The position numbers and the translations under genes were made by a program. From Sphaerochaetaceae bacterium (GTDB taxonomy: Bacteria; Spirochaetota; Spirochaetia; Sphaerochaetales; Sphaerochaetaceae): a stretch of DNA of 7,358 nucleotides. How positions within the stretch are numbered: position 1 is the first letter of the stretch; each line of letters starts with the position of its first letter. The notes under the pieces are model-generated. The model searched no databases. It was not told the origin of the DNA and saw only the letters and a list, made by a program, of their open reading frames with translations. Below are positions 1-6,001 of the stretch, one piece after another. The stretch is from positions 1 through 7,358 of the forward strand of contig JALNVT010000133.1 of assembly GCA_023231265.1 (NCBI GenBank), in the 5' to 3' direction.

Positions 1-1
1 T

Positions 2-1273
2 AAGCCAAATGGTATTGAGAGTGCTTACATTGGTAAGTGGCATCTTGATGGTGGTGATTACTTTGGTAATGGCATCTGTCCTGAAGGATATGATGAAGAT
101 TATTGGTATGATATGAGATGCTACATAGATGAGCTATCTGATGAGGACAAACTAAGGAGCAGACAGGAATCTGTATCTCTTGATGGTGATGGTGTAAAGG
201 AAGAATTTACATTTGCCCACAGAGTCTCAGATAGAGCAATTGATTATATTGGAAAGCATGAAGGTGATGATTTGTTTCTATGTGTCAGTTATGATGAACC
301 TCATCAGCCTTATGTATGTCCCGAACCTTATGCATCTATGTATGAGGGGTATGAGTTTCCAAAAACTCCTAACTATTATGATACATTAGAAGGAAAACCT
401 CTTTATCAAAAGCTGTGGGCTGGAGATAGATTGTCTGAAAATAAAGACGATCTTCATATCAGACCTCAACTGTTCTTTGGATGCAACAGTTTTGCCGATT
501 ATGAGATTGGTAGAGTTCTTGATGAGGTAAAGAAAAAACTTCCTGATGCAATGATTATCTTCACCAGTGACCATGGTGAGGCACTTGGAGCACATTCATT
601 GAATTTGAAAGGACCATCAATATATGAGGAAATATCACATATTCCAATGATAATAAAAGGTGGAGCATACCTTTCAGCACCTAAAGGTGAGGTATATGAG
701 CATGTAACAACACATATTGATTTGGTTCCAACCCTTCTTGATTATTACGGTATACATCAACCACCAGTACTTCCTGGAGTCAGCATGAGGCCTATAATTG
801 AAGATCCTAATTCAAACATTCTGCATACTGAGGTTTTCAGTGAGTTTCATAGATATGAAATTGATCATGATGGTTTTGGTGGAATACAGTTCATGCGTGC
901 GGCAATAAGCGATAATAATAAACTTGCTATTCATCTTCTTGATGAAACTGATGAGTTGTACGATACTGAGAAAGATCCTTATGAAATGACCAATTTGATT
1001 TATGATGAATCTTATAAAGAAATCAGAAATTCTCTTCATCAGTCCATCCTTACATGGATGAATGACACTCGAGACCCTTACAGAGGTTATCAGTGGAAAT
1101 GCAGAGCTTGGAATAAAGGAGAAGTGCAACCGGACTGGGAATGTGATGGTTATACTCGCCAACGTCCAAGCGATGTGGATGAAATAAAACAATTGGACTA
1201 TGATACTGGTCTAGAAATAACAGAGAATGTAAGACCAAAGGTTAAATCTAAAAAAGAAGCTGGAGCTATATAG
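2..1273 (+). CDS. Sulfatase family hydrolase, 3' part (N-terminus outside window)
   Basis: This is the C-terminal part (423 visible residues) of an alkaline phosphatase-superfamily sulfatase. Family members hydrolyse sulfate (sometimes phosphate or phosphonate) esters, often on carbohydrates. The frame is open to the window's left edge and the sulfatase signature AYIGKWHLDGG is read at visible residues 8-18, before the first ATG at 113, so the gene starts upstream. Further on come YDEPHQPY (about 97-104), a metal-binding SDHGE (189-193) followed by a conserved-type His and LKG lysine (about 198-204), and the C-terminal ELYDTEKDPYEMTNL block (318-332) typical of the family. A Trp/Tyr/Arg-rich tail of about 70 residues follows. 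The catalytic Cys/Ser that becomes formylglycine lies outside the window, so activity and Cys- versus Ser-type cannot be judged. No export signal can be assessed. It ends in TAG three bases before the lacI-type gene, implying one operon. Substrate unknown; a phosphonate monoester hydrolase is a less likely alternative. Confidence 0.9.
   Translation, partial: KPNGIESAYIGKWHLDGGDYFGNGICPEGYDEDYWYDMRCYIDELSDEDKLRSRQESVSLDGDGVKEEFTFAHRVSDRAIDYIGKHEGDDLFLCVSYDEPHQPYVCPEPYASMYEGYEFPKTPNYYDTLEGKPLYQKLWAGDRLSENKDDLHIRPQLFFGCNSFADYEIGRVLDEVKKKLPDAMIIFTSDHGEALGAHSLNLKGPSIYEEISHIPMIIKGGAYLSAPKGEVYEHVTTHIDLVPTLLDYYGIHQPPVLPGVSMRPIIEDPNSNILHTEVFSEFHRYEIDHDGFGGIQFMRAAISDNNKLAIHLLDETDELYDTEKDPYEMTNLIYDESYKEIRNSLHQSILTWMNDTRDPYRGYQWKCRAWNKGEVQPDWECDGYTRQRPSDVDEIKQLDYDTGLEITENVRPKVKSKKEAGAI
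1262..1265 (+). promoter_or_regulatory. Ribosome binding site of the LacI-family gene, inside the sulfatase gene
   Basis: GGAG lies 11 bases before the ATG at 1277, within the last codons of the sulfatase gene. The spacing is slightly long but usable. With a 3-base gap between stop and start, it suggests the regulator is translated by ribosomes finishing the sulfatase. Confidence 0.5.
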
Positions 1274-1276
1274 CAG

Positions 1277-2305
1277 ATGAACAAACCAATAAGACGAGTT
1301 ACACGAGCAGACGTTGCAAAGAAAGCAGGAGTCTCACCTACGATTGTTTCTTATGTAGTCAACAATAACAGGTATGTGGATAAAGATAAGAAGGCCAGAG
1401 TTAAGCAGGCAATGAAAGAGCTTTGTTACAGACCTAATTCAATGGCCAGAGCTTTAAAAGGCAAGCACAGTCATCTCATTCTCTTTATTGTTGATGATCT
1501 TGTTGGTGAACATTTTGGAAAGATAAACAAACAGATGAATTCATGGGCAATTGAAAATGATTATTTCATCTGTTTGTGTGAGAGCAGAAATGATGATGAG
1601 TTCATAAATCAAATATTTCAAAGTTATTTTGATGGAGTAATAATTGGTTCCAGTACATTGAAGCATGAGTACATTCAAAAGATCATTGATACCAACATAC
1701 CAGTAGTGCTTTTGGAAATGAAAAAATACGAAGATATAACAGGTGATATTGCTCTCATCAATTCTGGATTGTATCGTGGAGCAAGAGATTGCTGCAGAGC
1801 TCTTTTAGAAAAGAAAAGATCTCATATTGTTTATATTGATTCTCTCTCACAAGATAGGGCAGATTATGAAATCAAAGATGATTTCAGATATGAAGGTTTT
1901 GTTGATGAATTGAAAGATAGTGGAAAATTCAATGATAACAATTTTCGATTGGTCAGTAATTATTTAGATGAAGATGACCTTGCTAATAAATTAAAAGATC
2001 TGATAGATTCTGGATTTATTATCGATGGAGTTTTTGGACGAACTGATTCAATAGCATTGAATGCCATGTCGCATCTGGTGAATATGGGATTTAAGGTGCC
2101 GGAGGATATATCAATTATTGGAGTCAACAACTCAAGAATAAGTAAATATTCCAATCCTAAATTGACAACACTGGATATAGATAGAGAGGCAATAGGAGAT
2201 GCTGCAACTTCAATTCTTTCAAAGATGTTCAACAATGATGAGATAAACGAAGAAGAGAGACACATCGTTCTGGATAGTAAGTTGATAATTAGAGAGAGTC
2301 TCTGA
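1277..2305 (+). CDS. LacI/GalR-family transcriptional regulator
   Basis: A complete 342-residue protein, the usual length for this family of sugar-responsive DNA-binding repressors. Residues 7-30 form the LacI-type helix-turn-helix (TRADVAKKAGVSPTIVSYVV), followed by a hinge helix around 52-62 (RPNSMARALKG) whose ARAL carries the leucine that normally intercalates at the operator centre. Residues 65-342 are the periplasmic-binding-protein-like effector domain: LILFIVDDL at 67-75, DGVIIGSS at 119-126, a GVFGRTDSIALNAM segment at 251-264 and GVNNSRISKYSNPKLTTLDI near 282-301. The start at 1277 is supported by the conserved N-terminal spacing and a GGAG upstream. Its position directly behind a sulfatase gene suggests it senses a sugar released from a sulfated glycan and controls that locus. 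This is inference: the effector is unknown and no operator for it is visible, because the operon promoter lies outside the window. Confidence 0.95.
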   Translation: MNKPIRRVTRADVAKKAGVSPTIVSYVVNNNRYVDKDKKARVKQAMKELCYRPNSMARALKGKHSHLILFIVDDLVGEHFGKINKQMNSWAIENDYFICLCESRNDDEFINQIFQSYFDGVIIGSSTLKHEYIQKIIDTNIPVVLLEMKKYEDITGDIALINSGLYRGARDCCRALLEKKRSHIVYIDSLSQDRADYEIKDDFRYEGFVDELKDSGKFNDNNFRLVSNYLDEDDLANKLKDLIDSGFIIDGVFGRTDSIALNAMSHLVNMGFKVPEDISIIGVNNSRISKYSNPKLTTLDIDREAIGDAATSILSKMFNNDEINEEERHIVLDSKLIIRESL

Positions 2306-2332
2306 TATCTTTAAAAACTGATGGATAGCTAA

Positions 2333-2377
2333 ATTTCAAAACACTTGATATTTGAATAATACCAAGTGTTTTGAAAT
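2333..2377. terminator. Long perfect hairpin, probable terminator between convergent genes
   Basis: A perfect 15-base inverted repeat (arms 2333-2347 and 2363-2377, 15-base loop) begins 28 bases after the LacI-family stop codon. The core ACACTTG/CAAGTGT is flanked by an A-run on one side and TTTT on the other, so read either way it gives a stem followed by a short U-run. It most likely ends the sulfatase-regulator transcript and may also catch leftover leftward transcripts from gltA. The U-run is short, so efficiency is uncertain. Confidence 0.7.
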
Positions 2378-2405
2378 AATAAACACCTGCTATTTTAAAC
2401 AGGTG
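2374..2405 (-). terminator. Probable rho-independent terminator of gltA
   Basis: Reading leftward, CACCTG (2405-2400), a 10-base loop and CAGGTG (2389-2384) form a 6-base stem, followed by the T-rich run TTTATTATTT (2383-2374). It starts 10 bases past the gltA stop codon. The stem is short but GC-rich against this background, and the position suits a gltA terminator. Its tail overlaps the end of the neighbouring longer hairpin. Confidence 0.6.
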
Positions 2406-2415
2406 CAAGTTGTAA

Positions 2416-3714
2416 TTAGTTTCTCTGATCTATTGGAAGAACCTTACGTTCTTTAGGACCACGATAAACCTGACGGGGACGTCCAATTTTTAGATATGGA
2501 TCATGTTTCCATTCTAGGTAATGTGCAATCCAACCAGGAAGTCTTCCCATAGCAAATAATACGGTAAACATTCGAGATGGAATACCAAGTGCATGGAATG
2601 TAATTCCTGTATAGAAGTCTACATTAGGATATAAGTTTCTTGAGATGAAGTATTCATCTTTCAGAGCTTTCTCTTCTAGCTCTTCAGCTATAAGAAGAAG
2701 AGGATCATTCTTTGCAGCATCTCCTAAAACTTCATCACATAATTTTTTAGCAATTTTAGCTCTAGGATCGTAAGTTTTATAAACTCTGTGACCAAAACCG
2801 GACAGACGGAAAGGATCATTCTTATCCTTTGCCTTTGCAATTACTTCATCAACTGTCCAGCCTTCATCCAATATTATTTTGAGATTATCAAGAACAGCCT
2901 GGTTTGCACCACCATGTTTTGAACCCCAAAGAGCACAGCAACCAGCGGAAACTGATGCATATAAGTTTGCATCAGCAGAACCAACAAGTCTTACAGCACT
3001 TGTTGAGCAGTTCTGCTCATGGTCTGCATGAAGAATCAAAAGCTGATTCAAAGCTTTAATTTCATTTGCTGTTGGTTGATAATCCTTAACAGGAGAATCA
3101 AACATCATGTGAAGGAAGTTCTCACAGTAGCTGTATTTATACGAAGGGTTGACGCTATCACAACCAATAGATTGACGATATGTGTAAGCTGCAATAGTTC
3201 TCATCTTACTTAAAAGTCTTGTGACAGTTAAATCGAGATTCTCTTCAGGCTCATTTTCTTCCAATTCTGGGTAGAATGCAGATAATGATGCAACCATTGA
3301 TGATAAGATTGCCATTGGATGAGAATTCTGTGGGTAACTGCTGAAGAACTGCTGCATGTCTGTGTGAAGCATTGAGTGATTGTTCAATAAAGTTTGATAT
3401 TCAAGTCTCTGTTCTTTATTAGGAAGTTCACCTTTTATTAGAAGATAAGCAACTTCAACGAAATCACAATTTTCAACCAAGTCTTCAATGTTGTAACCAC
3501 GATATTGCAGTATTCCCTTTTCGCCATCTACAAAGCAGATTGCACTTTCACAGGAACCTGTGTTAGCAAAACCTGGATCATAGGTAAGAAGGTGAGTATC
3601 ATTTCTAAGTTTTGAGATATCAATAGCTTTTATACCAACGTTATCCGTAATAACATTCATATCATATTTGATATCACCAACTGTCAGTGTCGCACCGCCT
3701 CGTTCAATCTCCAT
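2416..3714 (-). CDS. gltA: Citrate synthase, type II (hexameric-type)
   Basis: Condenses oxaloacetate with acetyl-CoA to citrate in the cytoplasm, the entry step of the oxidative TCA branch towards 2-oxoglutarate and glutamate. At 432 residues it is close to E. coli GltA (427). All three catalytic residues are visible: His267 in SKHGGANQA, His309 in GFGHRVYKTYDPRA (the family signature) and Asp366 in NVDFYTG. LILHADHEQN (226-235) and the GRPRQVYRG end (411-419) are also typical. The N-terminal beta-rich segment present in the Gram-negative hexameric enzymes is present. Of the E. coli NADH-site residues as I recall them, Tyr145, Arg163 and Lys167 have counterparts Tyr148, Arg166 and Lys170, but Cys206 is Val209. 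The ATG at 3714 follows AGGAGA at 7-base spacing. It lies 11 bases behind the reductase gene, so they are probably cotranscribed. A 2-methylcitrate synthase role is possible but no prp genes are present. Confidence 0.97.
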   Translation of the reverse strand: MEIERGGATLTVGDIKYDMNVITDNVGIKAIDISKLRNDTHLLTYDPGFANTGSCESAICFVDGEKGILQYRGYNIEDLVENCDFVEVAYLLIKGELPNKEQRLEYQTLLNNHSMLHTDMQQFFSSYPQNSHPMAILSSMVASLSAFYPELEENEPEENLDLTVTRLLSKMRTIAAYTYRQSIGCDSVNPSYKYSYCENFLHMMFDSPVKDYQPTANEIKALNQLLILHADHEQNCSTSAVRLVGSADANLYASVSAGCCALWGSKHGGANQAVLDNLKIILDEGWTVDEVIAKAKDKNDPFRLSGFGHRVYKTYDPRAKIAKKLCDEVLGDAAKNDPLLLIAEELEEKALKDEYFISRNLYPNVDFYTGITFHALGIPSRMFTVLFAMGRLPGWIAHYLEWKHDPYLKIGRPRQVYRGPKERKVLPIDQRN

Positions 3715-3721
3715 AATAATT

Positions 3722-3727
3722 TCTCCT
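3722..3727 (-). promoter_or_regulatory. Ribosome binding site of gltA, overlapping the upstream stop codon
   Basis: AGGAGA stands 7 bases before the gltA ATG. Its first two bases are also the last two of the TAG stop (3728-3726) of the reductase gene, so a ribosome terminating there sits on the gltA initiation signal. This favours coupled translation of the two proteins. Confidence 0.8.
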
Positions 3728-4616
3728 ATTCTTTTTCTTTTTTATTCATTTCTTCTAAAGCCAGAAATAAAGCTTGAGTACCTTTCTTACCATATCCCTG
3801 TTTTTGCACCTGTTCATAAAGTGATTCCACAAGTTTTAAGGTAGGTAGGTTAAGATTTTCTTTTTCGGCTTCTTCTAATGCAATCTTCATGTCTTTTACA
3901 AAATGATCAACATAGAAACCTGGTTCAAAATCTTCTTTAATAATGCGAGGGGCAAGGTTATCAAGAGTCCAACAAGCAGCTGCTCCGCCTTTGATTGTAT
4001 CAAGCATTGTATTCAAATCTAGACCAACACGAGAGGAATACAAAAGAGCTTCACAGACTCCACCCATAATACCGGCAATTGTTATTTGGTTTGCCATTTT
4101 GGTGTGCTGACCTGCGCCACTGTAGCCTTCATAGATTGCACTCTTTCCTAAAATATCAAAGAAAGGTTTCAGCTTTTCAAATATAAGAGGATCTCCTCCA
4201 GCCATAATTGAAAGTGTGCCAGTTTTGGCGCCTACATCTCCACCTGATACGGGAGCATCTATAAATTCAATTTCTTGAGTCTTGCCATATTCATATATAC
4301 TTTTGGCAATTGATGGTTTGGTAGTTGTCATGTCGCAGAATATCATTCCTGGTTTTCCACCTGCAAAAAGACCTGTATCTGAGAAGTAAACTTCTTCAAC
4401 GTCTCGCGGAAATCCAACCATAGTGAAAACAATATCGCACTCTCTTGCAACTTTTAAGGGAGTCTTATAAAAGGTAGCACCTTTCTCTATAAGTTTGTCT
4501 GCTTTTGATTTTGTTCTTGTGCTCACATAGCATTTATAGCCAGCATCAATCAATCTTTCGCACATACTAGAACCCATAACACCAGTTCCAATCCAACCAA
4601 TTTTTATATTATTCAT
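3726..4616 (-). CDS. NAD(P)-dependent beta-hydroxyacid dehydrogenase, GarR-like
   Basis: A complete 296-residue cytosolic oxidoreductase of the 3-hydroxyisobutyrate dehydrogenase / tartronate semialdehyde reductase family, normal in length. The Rossmann dinucleotide loop is at residues 5-16 (IGWIGTGVMGSS), the substrate loop DAPVSGGDVGAKTGTLSIM is at 120-138, the catalytic lysine is Lys173 in GAGQHTKMANQ, and the C-terminal helical domain has KGGAAACWTLDN (209-220) and FVKDMKIALEEA (239-250). The TKMANQ and PGF-VD-KDM patterns resemble E. coli GarR (2-hydroxy-3-oxopropionate reductase) more than 3-hydroxyisobutyrate dehydrogenase. Substrate specificity in this family cannot be read from motifs, so succinic semialdehyde or 4-hydroxybutyrate chemistry is also possible. 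Start ATG at 4616 has GAGGT 7 bases upstream. It is the first gene of a unit with gltA; no glycerate or glucarate pathway genes lie nearby to support a GarR role. Confidence 0.9.
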   Translation of the reverse strand: MNNIKIGWIGTGVMGSSMCERLIDAGYKCYVSTRTKSKADKLIEKGATFYKTPLKVARECDIVFTMVGFPRDVEEVYFSDTGLFAGGKPGMIFCDMTTTKPSIAKSIYEYGKTQEIEFIDAPVSGGDVGAKTGTLSIMAGGDPLIFEKLKPFFDILGKSAIYEGYSGAGQHTKMANQITIAGIMGGVCEALLYSSRVGLDLNTMLDTIKGGAAACWTLDNLAPRIIKEDFEPGFYVDHFVKDMKIALEEAEKENLNLPTLKLVESLYEQVQKQGYGKKGTQALFLALEEMNKKEKE

Positions 4617-4623
4617 TAACGAT

Positions 4624-4628
4624 ACCTC
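4624..4628 (-). promoter_or_regulatory. Ribosome binding site of the reductase gene
   Basis: GAGGT (in TGAGGTA) lies 7 bases before the ATG at 4616. It supports that start codon and marks the 5' end of the reductase-gltA unit. Confidence 0.7.
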
Positions 4629-4646
4629 ATGTATATTTTATATTGT

Positions 4647-4675
4647 ATTATATCAAATTTATAGTTATATGAATA
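4647..4675 (-). promoter_or_regulatory. Candidate promoter of the reductase-gltA unit
   Basis: Leftward, a perfect TATAAT (4652-4647) stands about 30 bases before the reductase ATG. At 17-base spacing the -35 hexamer would be TATTCA (4675-4670), matching the consensus at only three positions. In such AT-rich DNA a perfect -10 can arise by chance, so this is tentative. If real, the leader would be only about 20-25 bases. Confidence 0.3.
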
Positions 4676-4709
4676 TATATAAATAAAAAAATAATCAAAA
4701 AATATTTAT

Positions 4710-4738
4710 GATTTGATGCACTATGTAGTGTGTAAATC
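4710..4738. promoter_or_regulatory. Imperfect inverted repeat, possible operator
   Basis: Outer arms GATTT (4710-4714) and AAATC (4734-4738) and inner arms CACTA (4719-4723) and TAGTG (4726-4730) form a near-symmetric 29-base dyad, with interior spacers of 4 and 3 bases and a 2-base centre. It lies about 95-120 bases upstream of the reductase start. Size and symmetry suit a dimeric regulator. It lacks the central CG step expected for most LacI-family operators, so there is no reason to assign it to the regulator in this window. Confidence 0.3.
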
Positions 4739-4956
4739 TATATTGCTACTAAAATTAATTTGATTGAATATAATAAGAATATAGCAAAAATGCATAATAA
4801 CTCGAATATTTTTTGTATTAATATTTAAAAAATATGTAAAAAAAGGACAAAATTAATCAAGTTGGAAGAATATTCACTTTCTTATTTATTGATTAGAATT
4901 AAAGACTTGGCATGTTTTTTGTTTGATAAATTGACATTGTATAAACTATGAAATGT

Positions 4957-4990
4957 AAAAAAACTATCCAAAAGAATTACTTTTGGATAG
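4957..4990 (-). terminator. Rho-independent terminator of the hflK-hflC operon
   Basis: Reading leftward, CTATCCAAAAG (4990-4980), a 5-base loop and CTTTTGGATAG (4974-4964) form a perfect 11-base stem, followed directly by seven T residues (4963-4957). It begins 27 bases past the hflC stop codon. This is a textbook intrinsic terminator on the minus strand; the other direction lacks an immediate U-run. Confidence 0.9.
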
Positions 4991-5017
4991 CAATAAATTT
5001 TTTAATTTAGGTCAGCG

Positions 5018-6001
5018 TTATTTGGCCTCTGGTTGATACATCATATCAAAGTAATCCATATCAGTTGATAATACCTTGTTCATGTTAGGTATTGTCTTCT
5101 TATATGATTCTAGAGTTCTCCACAATCTGAAGAAATAAGGATCTGCTTCATATGCATCTGCATAAATCTTTGCTGCTTCTGCATCGGCAATACCTTTATT
5201 TGTTTCACTCTGTGCATAAGCTGTAGAGATGATGTTCTTCTGTTCGCTTTCAGTTTTACCTTTCCACTGTGCCAATTGACCTTGACCATAAGATCTATAA
5301 GCTTCAGCAATCTGATTTCTTTCTTTTATCATTCTCTGATAAACAGATTGAGTCAAATCATCACTGTAACGAATCTGACGGATGATGATATCAATTAAAG
5401 TGATACCGTATTCATCAGTAAATGTACTTGCCATTGTGTACATTCTCTGTGATAAACCTTCACGACCAATAGAAATTTCTTCTTGTGTGGAATTAGTTTT
5501 GGTTAAGTTTCTAAGTTTCTCAGCATCTTCAATAGTATCAAGGTTAGTAACAGATTCTTCAATATTCAAATCATTTATTTTGTTTGTATTTCTAACAGCT
5601 TCGTTCAAAGAGTTCTCACTGATAACAGTACGGATTGTTGAATCCAAAATATCATTAAGCTTTGATGTTCCATTTGAAAGAGTGTTGATGGTCTCGTAAT
5701 ACTTTGCAGGATTTGTTATCTGCCAACGAGCAGTTGTATCGACCCAGATGAACTGGTTTTCTTTTGTTGGTATACGTTGTGCCTCACCATCCCAAGATAA
5801 AACTTTTTTAGGGTAGATAAGAACGTTATCAACAACAGGAACTTTAAATTTAAGGCCAGCATCTTCACTTGTATTCACGATTTTACCAAATCGAGTTACA
5901 ACTGATTGTTTACCTTCTTCAAGAATATAGAATGGTCCAAGTAGTAAAAATATCACTACCAAAACTGCAATTACAATTATTGTTGTCCAAAATTTCTTCA
6001 T
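5018..6001 (-). CDS. hflC: HflC, SPFH-family FtsH protease modulator subunit
   Basis: A 327-residue membrane protein, close to E. coli HflC (334). Residues 1-22 are a short basic start and one hydrophobic helix (membrane anchor, N-in). The SPFH/band-7 domain follows, with EEGKQSVVTRFGK at 28-40, a KVPVVDNVLIYPKK segment at 53-66 and TTARWQITNPAKYY at 89-102. The insertion before about residue 200 is characteristic of HflC, and the helical stalk with DAEAAKIYADAYEADPYF (273-290) and a LESYKK block match the HflC C-terminal region. In E. coli, HflC with HflK forms a large cage around FtsH in the inner membrane and limits its access to substrates; FtsH is not in this window. Start ATG at 6001 shares one base with the hflK stop (TAATG) and has GGAGG 9 bases upstream, so the two subunits are probably made in step. 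Confidence 0.95.
   Translation of the reverse strand: MKKFWTTIIVIAVLVVIFLLLGPFYILEEGKQSVVTRFGKIVNTSEDAGLKFKVPVVDNVLIYPKKVLSWDGEAQRIPTKENQFIWVDTTARWQITNPAKYYETINTLSNGTSKLNDILDSTIRTVISENSLNEAVRNTNKINDLNIEESVTNLDTIEDAEKLRNLTKTNSTQEEISIGREGLSQRMYTMASTFTDEYGITLIDIIIRQIRYSDDLTQSVYQRMIKERNQIAEAYRSYGQGQLAQWKGKTESEQKNIISTAYAQSETNKGIADAEAAKIYADAYEADPYFFRLWRTLESYKKTIPNMNKVLSTDMDYFDMMYQPEAK

Larger units (their letters stand above)
4617..4956. other. AT-rich intergenic region without a convincing gene
   Basis: About 340 bases between the reductase start and the hflC terminator. I found no reading frame with both a ribosome binding site and plausible length; the longest leftward ATG frame I read (from the ATG within 4790-4793) gives about 24 residues without a good Shine-Dalgarno. 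The region is rich in A and T runs. It contains a possible leftward -10 element (4647-4652), a second TGC-TATATT extended -10-like site (4778-4786) and an imperfect dyad (4710-4738). It most likely serves as the control region of the reductase-gltA unit. Confidence 0.6.

Noticed and set aside
386..595. Minus-strand open frame of 69 codons inside the sulfatase gene
   Set aside because: It lies opposite a frame carrying clear sulfatase motifs, and its translation resembles no family I know. It is a shadow of the real gene.
812..1238. Two overlapping minus-strand frames (126 and 62 codons) inside the sulfatase gene
   Set aside because: Both are antisense to the conserved sulfatase C-terminal region and are low-complexity Ile/Ser/Phe-rich translations typical of reverse reading of AT-rich genes.
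1960..2265. Minus-strand frame of 101 codons within the LacI-family gene
   Set aside because: Antisense to the effector-binding domain; its Ser/Leu/Ile-rich product is a reading artefact.
4693..4713. AATCA...TGATT inverted repeat around AAATATTT
   Set aside because: All but two of its bases are A or T and such symmetry is expected by chance in this region; it does not align with a promoter.
4790..4930. Possible small genes or a small RNA in the AT-rich gap, including TTGACA (4931-4936) on the plus strand
   Set aside because: TTGACA has no well-spaced -10 and no plus-strand gene follows; the ATG frames are very short and lack ribosome sites.
5110..5310. Second minus-strand frame within hflC, 66 codons
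   Set aside because: Same strand as hflC but shifted in frame, over the conserved stalk region. The hflC frame is intact, so there is no frameshift to explain.
5382..5699. Plus-strand frame of 105 codons opposite hflC
   Set aside because: Hydrophobic Val/Ser/Phe-rich antisense translation with no domain signature; hflC on the other strand explains the openness.
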